Below are positions 1-12,130 of a DNA stretch of 64,000 bases, one piece after another; position 1 is the stretch's first letter, and the number at the start of each line of letters is the position of its first letter. Origin of the DNA: Zeus faber. Its lineage: Eukaryota > Chordata > Actinopteri > Zeiformes > Zeidae. Location of the stretch: the NCBI GenBank assembly GCA_960531495.1, contig OY482851.1, forward strand, positions 23,845,033 through 23,909,032. Direction: 5' to 3'. A program made the translations under genes and the position numbers. The notes under the pieces are model-generated. The model was not told the origin of the DNA and searched no databases. It saw only the letters and a program-made list of their open reading frames with translations.

Positions 1-1030
1 CAGCAAAATACATATTTCTGGAGTTTGAAGAGTTCCATCTCACTGAAATTATTTTGAGACGGTTCCCGTGGAAGTTGAAAAACTTCACACGACTTATTTC
101 GTGGTCATCGCCCACTTCCGTTTTAGTCGTTTGTACGCTGTGGCGCTTCGGACCGGTGGCTCCCAGCTGGTGGGTAGCAGTCCAAAAGAGGGTTGCGGGT
201 CCATTTGGAGCAGATCGTGGGATCGTAAAATCAGCGGTTCGCATTTAAGGCCTCTTAACAGTTTTGTGGGAAGCTTTACTCATTTAGTGAACTACATTTC
301 AATGGTTTGAATCCTAAATTATGTTTGGGTCATGACTTTAAAGGAAAAATGTGGATCCGGAGGCCAAACCAGTTGAGAAAACCACTGCTTTACATTATCC
401 AGGATTATAAACAGATATACACCAAACCTGCAGAGGATCCCGAGTGTTTTCTCCCTTTTCCAAGATGGGGTTTTGAGTCAGAGTTCAATGGCTGACCTAA
501 TCGCCCTTAGATATAAACTGGTCTCTCATTTTAGGTACCGTCATATACCCGCTGGCCCTTAATGGGTGAATTAACCTAGCAAAATGGACAAGTTAACAGT
601 TCCTCCAAAGCATGTAGTGGGCCACAGATTTAACCGGGCCTCTCAAATCTTGCACCGCTAACTATTATTGTACATGGGCTGGCAGTCTATAGTCCAGCCT
701 GTAAAATGTTTCAGGAAGGGTCATTAAGGATATTTCATTATCTCCATATTGCCAAGGTCAGGTTGTCCATATATCCACTTTACGGCTGCTAGGGGAATAT
801 GCTGCGACTGTAGTATAATAGACCAGAAAATGTCCACACCAGGAATGATGGGAAATCAATATTGGGCCCAGCTCATCAATACAAACCCCATTTTCACAAG
901 CAGGAAGAAGGTACTCAGGACGGTGGGGGGAAAAACCTTGAAGAAAATAGATTGAATCAGAGAGCGAGAAAATAAAATAAAGCAATGTTTCATTATTTAT
1001 AAAATGTTTATTTCTTTTGGTGAACAATAT
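1..1030. other. Unique sequence, no gene recognised
   Basis: Unremarkable, moderately AT-rich sequence without long repeats. Short open frames are present on both strands, but none has a recognisable domain, codon bias or convincing splice context. It may contain regulatory DNA, but I see no specific signal. Confidence 0.6.
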
Positions 1031-1036
1031 GTTGGC

Positions 1037-1058
1037 GGGGGGGGGGGGGGGGGGGGGG
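1037..1058. repeat. Homopolymer G tract, 22 bases
   Basis: Uninterrupted run of 22 G. Such tracts can form G-quadruplexes and are often mis-sized in assemblies. Confidence 0.97.
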
Positions 1059-1894
1059 TGCTAGTTGGGCTTGATTTTGATTTTAATCTGCCAGCACTGG
1101 ATCAAGCAGTCCATAAATGTCTCAGCACAGTCATGTAACTGCGTTAAAGGAGAGAGAAACATGGCTTGTGACAATGATTTGGCCCATTTATTACGGCGGT
1201 GGCAGCCGACCGCCTTAGCTTCTGGTTCGTTACGGGGATGTGGAAATCTCCTCTGAGAGAAGAAAATAACATTTACGCCATTACAGGTCGGAAAAGGAGG
1301 AGGAAAAAAAATTTTTTTTAAAAAGATTCTCAACACGCTTTGATGTTCGATGTGTGTGCGTGTGTATGTACACACACAGTGAACTACGTACACTCTTGAA
1401 CCACTTGTTTTCAACAACACACCGCTTCTTAATTGTTAAGACTGTCTAAATATTGCAAAGCGATAAATGTCAATAGCATATTTACTGGATAAACACGGCG
1501 GGACGCTCTGTGGCTCAACAAGGAATTCACAATGCGCAGCGGTGGGGAAAAGAGAGAAAACAGCCTGTGGTTGTTTAACCAGCCGGCGGTCGCCTTGGGC
1601 GCTGTTTGTTTATGCAGCACAGCTTCCAACGAATGAATCTCACACTGGCAAAAGCCATGTTTTAGAGAAGGCAAAAAAAAAAATTTCCTTCCTTACATTA
1701 CGGAACACCGTCAGCCAACCCCCACCACCCCCATCAAAAAAAAAACAAAAAACAAATGCAAAATACAACGGCTGACAAAAGCAAGGATGCCGGCACGGTG
1801 TGTCTTTCACCCTGTTGCCTTTTAAAACACGGACCTTAAATCCAACGTGAAACTCCGTCTCGATGCTGTAATTGTAGACGCGTCTTTTGTGTGG
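1059..1894. other. Unique sequence, nothing recognised
   Basis: Holds only minor low-complexity patches: an A8T7 stretch near 1310, a short TG/CA patch at 1345-1380, and A-rich runs near 1675 and 1735. No coding or structural RNA signal is visible. Confidence 0.55.
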
Positions 1895-2045
1895 ACGCGA
1901 CACGGCGTCCGCTGCATGTTAATGGCTTATTGACCATGTATGGTGTAATGAGACCTTGGGTGCAGGGGCAGCCGTGATGTATGAGGGCTAAAAATTGGCC
2001 TCTGCAGCACTGATGACCTAATTTCAATATTCAGGGACTTGGGGG
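1895..2045. promoter_or_regulatory. CNE-like block (candidate enhancer)
   Basis: Unique, repeat-free sequence with TTAATGG, CTTATTGACC and CCTAATTTC elements typical of homeodomain or forkhead-bound non-coding elements. The call is by texture only; cross-species alignment would decide it. Confidence 0.22.
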
Positions 2046-2215
2046 GGAGGGGTGGTGGTGGTGGTGGTTGTGGAAATGACACTTTTCCACATTTAAGTGC
2101 TCCGTATTAACCCCTGGGTTACTGTACCTCCACCTAATCCCAGTCCCGCAGATGGTGTCCAGCGCCGGGTAAGAGAGAGCGAGAGAGAGGGGGAGAGGGA
2201 GAGGGAGCATGGCGG
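2046..2215. repeat. Purine-rich low-complexity region
   Basis: A GGT repeat at about 2050-2070, followed by unique sequence and then a GAGA/GGGAGA stretch at about 2170-2208. It ends at an ATGGCGGGG motif. Confidence 0.7.
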
Positions 2216-2397
2216 GGTCTCGTCCAAATTGCGACCAGCCACTGCGGCGTTCACCCCCCTAATCTAGAACTGCCACCAGGATGCATGCAGGGGTGGTTGA
2301 CTTGTTTTTAGAAGTCACCTTCATCATCTCTGTGCGACTCTGACTTGATGCATGCATTCAAGAAAAATAAAGCGGAAGCGGGTTCCAAAAAAGGCCC

Positions 2398-2402
<5 letters not shown>

Positions 2403-2490
<88 letters not shown>

Positions 2491-2494
2491 TCTT
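2403..2494. repeat. (TC)n microsatellite
   Basis: About 92 bp of TC dinucleotides with two short interruptions, at about 2456-2460 and 2478. Confidence 0.97.
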
Positions 2495-2568
2495 CAGAGA
2501 TAACCTTGAGGATGCGTGGCATTTAGCATTCTGTTCAACCCCCCTCTTGGCTTCTCTAAAGCCTAAAG

Positions 2569-2619
2569 CACACACAGAAACACACACACATGCACACGCA
2601 CGCGCACGCACACGCACAC

Positions 2620-2683
<64 letters not shown>

Positions 2684-2710
2684 TGTATGTATAAAAAGTG
2701 TGTGTGTCTG

Positions 2711-2750
<40 letters not shown>
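2569..2750. repeat. Compound (CA)n-(TG)n-(AT)n microsatellite
   Basis: Imperfect CA repeat with CACG variants up to about 2676, then a short TATATTGTATG / GTGTGTGTCT bridge and a pure AT repeat to 2750. The CA part can adopt Z-DNA and the AT part can extrude a cruciform. Confidence 0.96.
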
Positions 2751-2753
<3 letters not shown>

Positions 2754-2787
2754 AAAAAACACCCCCAAAAAGGGGTATAAACAGCAT

Positions 2788-2865
2788 CTATAACAATAAT
2801 AATAGAATAATAATAATAATATAATTTTTTTTATTATTATTAATATTATATTATTATTGTTATAC
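2788..2865. repeat. AT-rich imperfect inverted repeat
   Basis: Left arm about 2788-2822 (TATAACAATAATAAT...) is close to the reverse complement of the right arm about 2831-2864 (...ATTATTATTGTTATA). The spacer is T-rich. Probably a diverged palindromic AT repeat rather than a gene-related structure. Confidence 0.75.
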
Positions 2866-3056
2866 TATTTTATGTTTGGGTGTATATTATATCCAATTAT
2901 ATAACATTATTTTAAATTCAGTTCATTGTTAATATACTATTTTTAATTAAACACATGTTCATACCACACATCTTCTTTTTTCAAACATATTTTCTTCCAG
3001 GAAAGGCTTTCAACACAAATTTAAAGACTGTCATTGCACGTTAGGATAAAGCGGAA

Positions 3057-3172
3057 GGGGGGGGGGGGGGGGGTGAAGCTCAATGACCTATTTGCATTTC
3101 CGTCTTGCAGGGAAGAAGAACCCGAGTGGGTGAGTGGGGTGGTGTGGTGGAGGGTGGAGGGTGGAGGGCGGT
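3057..3172. repeat. G17 run and G-rich minisatellite-like tract
   Basis: A G17 run (3057-3073), a short unique gap containing a perfect octamer ATTTGCAT at 3090-3097, then GTGGGTGAG / GGAGGGTGGAGG repeats to 3172. The + strand has G-quadruplex potential. Confidence 0.85.
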
Positions 3173-3277
3173 GAAAGCGCAGCCCTATTTATCATTCATC
3201 TTTTTTTTTTCTTCATTTCTTTTTTTCACCGTGCCTCGTATTAGGGAGCAGACTTGTCATGTTTTGGCGGAGCGCGG

Positions 3278-3281
<4 letters not shown>

Positions 3282-3334
<53 letters not shown>

Positions 3335-3337
3335 TCT
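3282..3337. repeat. (TC)n microsatellite
   Basis: Nearly pure TC dinucleotide run of about 56 bp with one CC interruption near the 3' end. Confidence 0.97.
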
Positions 3338-3639
3338 CACTCCGCTCGCGCGCTCTCCCCGCCAAAAGAGATGTGACACCCCAGAAGCAATAGGTTGTTG
3401 TTTTAACCTTGAGCCTGATTTAAGAAAAAAATAGAAAAAAACTTGAATATATTAAATTCAGTATCCATCATCTTCCCCCAAACAGCCGCCGTGGACCGCG
3501 TTGTATTTACGCCGGTTACAAACTGTCAGGCTCAGCGCAGAGGGCAGGTGAGCGGGGTTTCGGGATTTCTGACAGCAGTATCATCATTTCTTCTTTTTTT
3601 TTTTTTCCAAGATAATGTAAAAGAATAAGTACAATAACA

Positions 3640-3950
3640 ACAACAATACAAACAACGCAAACACAAATCGTCGCGGTCGACTGGCCACAACCGGGACGCA
3701 CTGCAGTGTTTCACGTGCGGGTAAAAGTCCAGGCGGCGGGAGGAGAGGGGCGAGGGAGGACGGATTGAGCGGCAGGGCGGTGTTTCTTTGTGCAGCGGCA
3801 GCAGCTCGGCAGCTCGCGGTGATCGCACGGGTCTGGCGCACGTGGTGTTTTGCAGCATCAGCACCCGGACAGCGGCCAGACGTTGGATTTATGACGCCAG
3901 CGAGGGGAAATGACCCGCTTCTGTCATTGGGTGTGCGCCCCATCACGAGA
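3640..3950. promoter_or_regulatory. CpG-rich patch
   Basis: Visibly enriched in CG dinucleotides (for example CGTCGCGGTCGAC near 3670 and CTCGCGGTGATCGC near 3815), with CAGCGGCAGCAG elements. It could be a non-methylated island or orphan promoter. No TATA box, initiator or coding exon is seen next to it. Confidence 0.3.
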
Positions 3951-4049
3951 GGCCCTAAACTATATTGGCACGGCACTGACAGACATGTTTGTCATCTAGT
4001 CAGTTTTTGAAGATACCGCACGAGGGGGTATTATTCCTCTGACAAGCTG

Positions 4050-4093
4050 TACCCCCACCGCCCCCCCACCCCCCCCCCACCCCTCCAAAAAAA
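4050..4093. repeat. C-rich low-complexity tract
   Basis: Run of CCCCACC/CCCCCC motifs followed by A7. The reverse strand has G-quadruplex potential. Confidence 0.9.
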
Positions 4094-4739
4094 GCATCGC
4101 ACGCCGTGTCTGTCTCTTCGTGTCTCTCCCCCTGTCTTTCCGGAGGAAGACAGGACGAGACGAGGCGAGGCTGTTATGAGGCGGCGTCTACAAGTGAACT
4201 GCACAATAAAGATAATGCATGCAACATAAATCACAAATGCATTTAGAAGACGGTTCATATATAACGTTTCGATGTATACATATACATTGTATACTGTATG
4301 TATATATGTTTTTTCATGTCAGGTCTTCCTATTTGCTTTCGGTCTCACCTCAAACTTCACAAAGATTCCTGCTGCCAACTTCCCGCGATGCGCTCTGCAA
4401 GCGTTGCATAAACAGTGACACCTTCTGGTTTTCAAAAAAGCCAAAGTCTGAATTTCATTTCCACCGGCCACCAACAAAGATAAGTCACTTCCAGTGTAAT
4501 TACCTGGTTTGAGCAATAATATAATAAAATAAAGTCATGAAGATATATTATCAGTGAGCAGATCGGGCCTGTGTTGTTCCTGTAGAAACAAAGTACCTTC
4601 AAATCTACCGTATGCATCTCTCTCAGCATGTTTATACCACATTTATATACATAAATACAATTTCTTGGTTTAAATAATGACTAATAGACTATCTATCCAA
4701 AGCAAACCATTTCATTAAAACCCAGTTAAGGCCTATTAA
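4094..4739. other. Unique AT-rich sequence, nothing recognised
   Basis: AT-rich with short TATATA/GTATAC clusters at about 4255-4315. No gene or RNA found. Confidence 0.5.
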
Positions 4740-4960
4740 AAGAAGCTATATCGCATTAATTCATGCTTACACGTGAATAAAGCATGGCCATGTGGCCGTC
4801 TGCGTTCAATCAGAGACTGCGTTTGGAGATTTCAGGCCACAATAAGATTACGCTGATTTAATCAACCAAAAAATCACGTATTATCGTTTTGGACCAGGAA
4901 GCACGACAGTATCTAGTGGAAGTGTGAATGATTCAATAGTTCTAGCCGAATTGGCTGCAG
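4740..4960. promoter_or_regulatory. CNE-like block
   Basis: Repeat-free sequence with CATTAATTCATG, CAATCAGAGA and a palindromic TGATTTAATCA (4854-4864), the kind of site bound by paired or PBC/HOX homeodomains. The function is inferred from motif texture only. Confidence 0.28.
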
Positions 4961-5119
4961 AAGGTAAAAACACACAACCTACAATCTACAGTATTACCCA
5001 CAATTCCAAAGTACTTTGCAATCAAACTTAAAGACTTTGAGAAGCAAACTTTGAAATTAAACAAATTTAAACAAAGAAATAATAATAACAATAAAACACC
5101 CCCTGTCCTCAAACTGTCA

Positions 5120-5300
5120 GAGTTGGAATATAGACTTTTGGAGCTGGTAATGGCCGCCCAACAGCGAGCGTTTCCATTCTGCTAATTAACAGAGTACTTA
5201 AACGGCACTGTTTAGATGTGGTTTAATGCTTTAAAACCACTTTACCAAATGAAGGAAACTGCACCGAGCGGAATTTCAGAACTCATTATTTATACTTGGT
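5120..5300. promoter_or_regulatory. CNE-like block
   Basis: Unique sequence with GGTAATGG, a TAATTA core (5183-5188) and GGTTTAATGC. Texture resembles fish-tetrapod conserved elements; not verified. Confidence 0.22.
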
Positions 5301-5823
5301 ACAAAGAGCAACATTTAAAACCGCGAGTGTGACTCTCCATGTGGGGTTTGATGGTCACTCTCCGTCGTACCGTAGATCACACTAAACGGAGGTCCGACCT
5401 TTCCGTCCCAAAACCCCCCAAAAAATAACAAATAGGTCCAAGCGCCTGTTGAGAAGGACGGGGTTGCGCGGATATTCATCAGGCGGAAACGGGAGAAGTC
5501 CACCCCTCAAATCCGTTTTTCACTAAATAACTCGGCCGACCGTACGATATTTAAGAGACACCTCGGAACGTGGGTACACAATTACCGCCGATTTGCAGCG
5601 TTTTTGGGGTGAAATGAAAATGCCAACTCCCCGAGATATCTGCTATCGCCAAGCAACCATCTACAGCGTCGAGCAGCCGCCCGCCGCCTCGCTAAACCCT
5701 TGTGATGAATGTTTTATAAGGATGCAAAGATTTCTCTCTCCCTTCTCGGTGTGTAATCAAATGCGCACTGTGCGGCGCAGACCTTAAAGAAGAGATTTAA
5801 GTCGCATCTTAAGGCAGAAATCC
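5301..5823. other. Unique sequence, nothing recognised
   Basis: Mixed composition, modestly CpG-rich around 5440-5700. Short open frames carry no recognisable domain. Confidence 0.5.
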
Positions 5824-5943
5824 TTTTTTTTTTTTTTTTCCCCCCTTCTCTCTGCCCTTGCATTCATTTAGGAATCAATGTGTCTCTGGAGAGAGCGAGT
5901 ACAGACACTAACACACACACACACACACGCACACACACACGTA

Positions 5944-6030
<87 letters not shown>
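5824..6030. repeat. T17 tract and (AC)n microsatellite
   Basis: T17 at 5824-5840, then unique sequence, then AC dinucleotides from 5911 to 6030 with minor GC, GTACAA and CCC interruptions. Open frames of Thr-His or Val-Cys over the array are artefacts. Confidence 0.97.
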
Positions 6031-6032
<2 letters not shown>

Positions 6033-6599
6033 AGACAAACACACAATTGAAAACCTTTTATTATTATTATGATGATGATCTACCGAGCTCGGAAATGCAT
6101 TTAGAGGGCACAGCGCTGGAAGCATTAATGGACTGCAGGCGGCGGAGAGGAATTTACGAAGATAGAGGTTTTTAGCAGAAAAGTATGATGTCACATGATG
6201 CAAGTGCGAGTGCAAGATGTCACGTGAACCTTCAAGTGTTTAATGCGGGAAGAAGCCAAGGTCAACAGTGTTAGAAACCAAAAAACACATCCCCCGACTG
6301 GATGATTTCATCCAGATTTTTATTTTATTTTATTTTTTCCTCTCGCTACGCAATAAGCGGTTTTCTTTGACATTGGGGCCATTTCCTCCAGTTGGCGTAA
6401 ATTGCAAAACATCTATTCAACGCGCCCGATATGGACTCACCTCGTTGATTTAAAACAGCGTCGTCACAAAAAGCTTAATTGTAACGAGGAGAGATGCTGG
6501 TTCCGCATCTGTGTTAATAAACGTAGTTTGGCTCGTCCAAAACAAGGAAACTATTGAACTGCGATGGGTAATTTGCTCCTTTTTTTGGTGTGAAAAAAA
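6031..6599. other. Unique sequence, nothing recognised
   Basis: Contains a short TTATTATTATGATGATGAT trinucleotide patch near 6060. No coding signal. Confidence 0.5.
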
Positions 6600-7030
6600 A
6601 CCTCATAAACCATTGATCGTCCTTGATGATCCGCTCATCTGCATTGTCATTACAGCGCCTAGAAACGCCTGGAAACGCCCCTGGAATATCTGATACCCAC
6701 CCCCCGCCCCTCCCCCCAGAAGTGTCCCGCAATCCATTTGGGGCCTCTTGTGATTTTTATTGTCATGTTTGAAACGCTGTAATGCTGAACTGTTTTAATT
6801 AGTACTTTGCACTTTATGGAGATCATTGTTCACGCTTGCCTAATTACATTTAGATGGCCCAAATCTCCATCAAAGGGAAGCCCATTATGCGGCATTGACG
6901 GCGAAGCGACGGGATTCCATCTTCCGCCATCAGCCTAAGACAAGGCTATTACTGCTCTGCCGCCGCTCGGACACGCTAAATAAACACATCAATTTCATAC
7001 TGTAGGTCTTGGAAAGTTGGGAGACGGAAG
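6600..7030. promoter_or_regulatory. CNE-like block (strong texture)
   Basis: About 400 bp of repeat-free sequence with TAATTA cores at 6796-6801 and 6841-6846, CATTGATCG, CATCTGCATTGTCATTA and CTAAATAAACACATC. Dense homeodomain and forkhead-type cores over a non-coding background suggest an ancient enhancer. The only interruption is a C-rich patch at about 6700-6718. Confidence 0.35.
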
Positions 7031-7179
7031 AGATTGTACTTATCAGCCGCGTATGGTGGATGATACTTTACAGACACCGAACCGTACATCTTTCTTTCAG
7101 GACGGTTGGACTAGAGCCGCCAAACGCTTCTGCGCGGCGGTTTCACAAACTGGACCCCCGCCCTAAACTACAACCTGTG

Positions 7180-7475
7180 TAATAACTGTGTAGTAGCCTG
7201 TGCAATATAGTTTAATAAAACTGTAATAAGATATAGACCAATGTCCTTACTAGTGTAATTACTGTCGTACAAATGTCTATGTTTACAGTCATTCAATACT
7301 TGCATCCTTACTGCAACATAGCCCCAGTCATCTTTTGAAATTGTCATTTTTGTATATTTTATGCAGATTTAGCTTTTTTTGTTTTGGAGTTGTTTAGCAT
7401 TCTTTTTCATGCTACTTGTCTACACTGCACCGACCATGGCCAGGTTATATTGTTTAATAATAAACAGATTCTGAT
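7180..7475 (+). mobile_element. Probable LINE 3' fragment
   Basis: Ends in TAATAAACAGATTCTGATT, resembling the CAATAAAC-GATTCTGATT 3' ends of L2/CR1-type LINEs in fish, and is preceded by TTGTCTACACTGCACCGAC. A related end is found at about 34860-34890 in this window. No reverse transcriptase is left, so it is a 5'-truncated relic. The 5' border is a guess. Confidence 0.4.
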
Positions 7476-8334
7476 TCATTTCCTATTGCCTCAGTTCCAC
7501 CTATAGACTTTTTAAGTGAACCGCCCCAATCTGCATCCCAAATTCCTTTGTTGAATAGTCGTATTTAAGAAAAGGCTGTGGGGGAAGGGGAGGAAAATTG
7601 GTGATGTAAGTTTTTTTCTGTCTTTTTATTTTTTTGTTGCATGCATCCTTGCCTGAGAGTCAAGCGAATGTGATGGTTTCAGATTTGATTAGGCAGCCCA
7701 CGGGCCTGAGCGGTCCGGCCCCGCGATGGGGGCCGGCAGGGGCCTCGCACGGGCGTCTCATTGCTCACCATGCCTCAGTGGTGATGTACACATCGAGTGT
7801 GACCGCCCGCTTGATTTGAACAGCGGTTCACCCTGGATCCGTTCAGTTCAGTACTGGATGAGGCTGCTGGACCAGCAACAGCCGGGGATCGGTCTCTGCC
7901 CTGCCCCCCCCAAAAAAAAAAACAAAAAAAAAAAACATTTGGGGCTGCCAACATGTAGGACAGGGTTACAGTGGAGGCTTGTACATATGTACAGAGGCAT
8001 TGCTTGGAAAACAAAATGAAATATTCTTATACATTTAGATAGTTAGATAGGTGGGTTGAGTTAGGGTTCGCTTTGGAGTGACCCATGTTCGTAACAGAAC
8101 ACTTTAAACCGCATCCCTGCATCATTCCATCCGTCCACCATTGTAAAAACACGAACAAAAACCACAGTGTAGTGGTGTTTTTTAGTTGTATTGAGTCAGT
8201 TGCGCAGTGCTTGTGAACACTCTACTGCTGTGTACAAAACAAAATTCTAATAGCAATTTAGACGGCGTGTTAACAAGGCTATTGCAGGGCTTCTTCATCT
8301 TAAGAGGGCAAAGCAGCCTTTAAGCGGTTAAGTT
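7476..8334. other. Unique sequence with A-rich patch
   Basis: Includes a C7A11CA12 stretch at about 7905-7937. No gene recognised; open frames are short and lack domains. Confidence 0.5.
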
Positions 8335-8480
8335 ATATTTAGAAATTCAATTCTTTACTTAGACCCCTTGGCCTAAAGGCCTCGGCCTTACACATTATGA
8401 GCAAAGTTATTTTCATTTCCTAATGGTTACCGCGGCCGACCAGTAATGAGCGCAGGCCAAGGAGGATTGTTATTTTCTTA
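8335..8480. promoter_or_regulatory. CNE-like block
   Basis: Unique sequence with AAATTCAATTC, CCTTGGCC/GGCCTCGGCC elements and CCTAATGGTTACC. Candidate regulatory element by texture. Confidence 0.22.
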
Positions 8481-9739
8481 AGAACCAAATAAAAAAAAAA
8501 GGATTCCTGAGTAGTTCCATCATTATGCAGGGAAGCCTAGAGGAGAGTTTGCAGTTCATTAGTCTACACGCTCGGTCCTCCTGGTCCTTCAGGGTGGGTG
8601 GGGGTGGGGGGGTGGGGTGATAAATTGTGCATCCATTCACTTCCACATAGGAAATTGTCATTAAAGGGCCCAATTCGAGAATAAGGAATGTAGTGCCACC
8701 CCAGAGATTTCACCGCCTCGGCTTCTGGGGTCGCAGTCTGCGCTTTCGCGCCGGGCGGGGTCTGGGACTTCTGAAGCCGTACATGACACAAGTGACAAAG
8801 TGAACTCTGACTGTTTACTGCGGTTGAATAAGCTGTCCATTTCGGGAAGCTCCTCTGGATTCAGGGTTTTTGCAGTATTGTTCACTAGGGCCAATATCTC
8901 AATTGAATCGTTGATTTATTCGGGAGTTTGTTGAGACCAGGTGGGTTAGCGCGCATGTTATTGAGCGTTTACCATCTTCCGGTTATCGCCGTACGGCCCT
9001 GATAAGAGCTGACATGTGAAGTATGACATCATGCCAGTGGGCAGCTTTATTTTTTATGTTTTGGAGGGCTTTTACCAGTGAGGTCACTGGTCCTCTAATG
9101 ACTTCCTCGGGGTCCATCGGCAGCCATGCTTCTCCGCAGCCGGGGGTCTATCCCTGGTCCCCTCTGCACAGCCCCGCCCCATGTGGCCTGGCGCTGTGCT
9201 TGGCTGGCCTCCGCGCTCATTGTTCTTAATCAAGAGACGCAGGCATGTAGAGGCAGCGAGTCAGCTCATGCATGCCCAGTGGGCTGCTTGTTTGCAGACA
9301 GGCAGATGAAGCCGAGTGGAAAAAGCCTCAACAATACATGCACACACATGCACTGAGCACGGACTAGTCACATACAGGACATCGGGATGATTGTGCCGGG
9401 GCGATGACGGCTACCACCGCTTATCCTTCGAGTGAGACGATTCGACGTGATCTTTTAGGAAAAGACGAATGGGAAGAGAGAGAGAGAGAGGGCGATTGTA
9501 CACTGCGATTTTGCAATGTACTACTGTAGATCCACTGAGATCATCAAAGCGATGGTTTTCCAGCACACTGTAGCCTTTATTTCCCCTCAGTCCAAGGAAT
9601 GGACCCAAGGCCCCGGGTCTTCTAGTGCATCTAAAGGCAGGATGAGAGGCATGTAAATCAGCCAACCCATGTACTTCTTTAATATTTAACATAGGTTATT
9701 AGACAGGGCAAAGATTTGACCCCCGAGCGCTTCTTGCAC
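8481..9739. other. Unique sequence with small low-complexity tracts
   Basis: G/T-rich patch at about 8592-8620 and a short GA repeat at about 9477-9490. No exon, RNA gene or transposon recognised. Confidence 0.5.
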
Positions 9740-10090
9740 ATCACATGAATAAGTAATGCCAGCTGATTATGTTAATCAGTGGGACGAGGCGGCGATGACC
9801 AGGAATGCAGCCGCACCGCGGCTGCTGCAGGAGAGACTGTAATCACAGAGACATCACCAAAACACAGCCCAAACCCATCATTAGCTCCCCATCGCAGCCA
9901 CTGCACTGCGTCGGTGCTGCGTGGGGTGATTTGCACTTTATATTCCCAGCTTGAATTTCCCTTTAATGTGTATACTTGAGATAAACATGCTGAATTTATG
10001 AAGCCACAAGCCACGATCCCCCTCCAACAGATGAACAAATATTTGCATAATGATGAGGACATTAGGTGCGTGGAAACACTGTATTCCTAA
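9740..10090. promoter_or_regulatory. CNE-like block with POU octamer
   Basis: Repeat-free sequence with AAGTAATGCC, TGATTATGTTAATCAG and a perfect ATTTGCAT octamer (10041-10048) next to ATAATGATGAGG. Consistent with a POU/homeodomain-bound element; conservation not tested. Confidence 0.28.
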
Positions 10091-10567
10091 GACGGCCTCA
10101 GACGTCCCGTTTAGGGTTTTGGGCGTGCACGTTCAAAGGTTGTGTCACCTCTTACATTTCATCATATGGTTAGCTAAACATTGGGACAGCTCCCAGAGAA
10201 CGCCTTCACGCCTTCAGAGGTGACAGTGCCGATGTGAAAAGCTTATTGCTACTGTACAACATAAAGCAAGAAACTGTCTTTTTTGTCCTGTTGTTTTTTG
10301 TTTGTTTGTATTTTTTGTGCGCCAAAGATAAAAACATGCTCTCAGAAAGCCATTTGGGGGGCAGAAGGGGTTGATGGTGGCTATATTCCATCCCCATCAC
10401 CACAGTTCTTTGGCCTCTACCATAAAGAATTCCAACGAGACAATTTTGCGTGGTGTGGGGTGAGGTGACAGCGAGTGTTATTAAAGCGCAGGGTGCTGAC
10501 CGCTCTCAAAGTTATTAAAGTGCTGTGAGATTGTGTCTGTGATAGCCCTGCCGGTCGGGATGTCCTT
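10091..10567. other. Unique sequence, nothing recognised
   Basis: No repeats of note, no coding signal. Confidence 0.5.
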
Positions 10568-10685
10568 CACACACGCACACACGCACACACATACACACAC
10601 ACACGCGCGCACGTATGCACGCACGCACGCACGCACGCATTCACGCACGCACGCACGCACGCACACACATGCACGCACGCGCACG

Positions 10686-10741
<56 letters not shown>
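10568..10741. repeat. Compound (AC)n/(CACG)n microsatellite
   Basis: CA repeats flank an internal block of CACG tetranucleotides (about 10600-10690), then pure AC to 10741. Strong Z-DNA potential because of the alternating CG/CA steps. All open frames over it are artefacts. Confidence 0.97.
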
Positions 10742-10744
<3 letters not shown>

Positions 10745-10894
10745 ACATTACGGTACAGAGTGTGGTCATCGTAAGGAGAGGGAGGTACAGACACTCTACA
10801 GACCACTATAGAGAGCTGCCAGTGTCTTCATTCCTCCATTAAAGATGACCATAGTTAACTTCAGGCTGGAGATCCCCATGATGTGAGTGTAAAT

Positions 10895-11245
10895 GTATAC
10901 TAGCATATACTGTATATATACTGTGTATATATATATATATATAGATATATATATATATGCATACTGTATATACAATTCTATATGTATATACAGGTATATA
11001 TAATATTACATATTATAATATATTTTATATTATAATATATAAATATAATATATTTCATATATAAATAATACATAAATAATACGTATACATATTATATATA
11101 TATACTGTTTATTGTATATATACAGTATCTGAAGCCATACCGTATATAAAGCCATATATAACTATTTTATATGAAATTAAACATTTGATAAAAATAAATA
11201 TATTACATATTTTTTATACAAAATAAAACATTATTAAAATTCAAA
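10895..11245. repeat. AT-rich low-complexity region
   Basis: Diverged TATATA and TACTGTATATA motifs, including a local palindrome TATTATAATATA / TATATTATAATA around 11025-11055. Likely unwinding or cruciform-prone DNA. Confidence 0.85.
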
Positions 11246-11879
11246 TGTGATGGCTGTTTCGCTGCAGGCCCGTACTTGAGCCTCTAGGGGAGTCTGGGGT
11301 TTAAACACGGAGGCAGCTGCCTGTGTAAAACGATAGGCAAATGGGAGGAGGGCTAATGGACTGATTCTGTGGGTTTTAGAGGAGAGGAGAGAGGCCCCCG
11401 AACATCAATCTGCTGTCGGCACCCTCTCAATCTGTTTCGGCTCCACCCTGACATGACAGCATGAGGGGACTGCAGCCCTCGATTCATCACCGGGTCTGGA
11501 AATAACAGGACACCTCCAGTTTGTCATACTAGATTAGTCTGTGGCCCGTAACCACTGTCCTTAATAGAGTCTCCAGCGTTTTGTCTGAGGTGTCCACCAG
11601 ACCACCACTGTAGACCTCAGGGGGGAATGTGGAGGGTGGATCGACATTCCCGACTCTGGCTCGTGGGGGAGAGACCGCGTACAGTACTGTATAGTGATTC
11701 TACTACTCACAATTCCTCAAAATGAGAAATGAAAAATCTATCCAATCAAATGTATTGCATTAAAACTTAAAAATGTTGGCACAGTCATCCCTACAAAGCT
11801 TTATAGGGGGTCGTCAAACCCCTCCAAGTGGGACACTTCTGCATTCGTCTCCGCGGGCCCATCGGTTTACAACCTGCAC
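11246..11879. other. Unique sequence, nothing recognised
   Basis: Balanced composition without repeats. Parts such as 11480-11560 (GATTCATCACC, TACTAGATTAGTC) resemble non-coding conserved sequence, but the evidence is weak. Confidence 0.45.
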
Positions 11880-12130
11880 CTAAAATCAATGGATTGTAAT
11901 CTGTAATATTTCCTAATTGGTGATTAGCAGCTACTTTGCAGATCACAGGTCTCGGCAGCGAAATTAGCCCCGGTTTTTAATAAAGACGGTGGCGGCCGGC
12001 GGAGACTGGTAATAGACAGCGTGGGGGTTAAGCCGGGACTGTGATGGCTGCCCGGCGCTTCTCCTCTTGACCTTGACTGGCAGGATGGCTCTTTAAAAAT
12101 GTGTAAGTGACCGTCTTACAGCTTGTCTGA
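11880..12130. promoter_or_regulatory. CNE-like block
   Basis: CCTAATTGGTGATTAGCAGC (11912 onward) packs TAATTG and GATTAG cores; TTTTTAATAAAG follows near 11975. Homeodomain-type enhancer texture, not verified. Confidence 0.3.

Noticed and set aside
10481..10842. Thr-His and Val-Cys open frames over CA/GT arrays
   Set aside because: Same artefact at every CA/GT microsatellite in the window.
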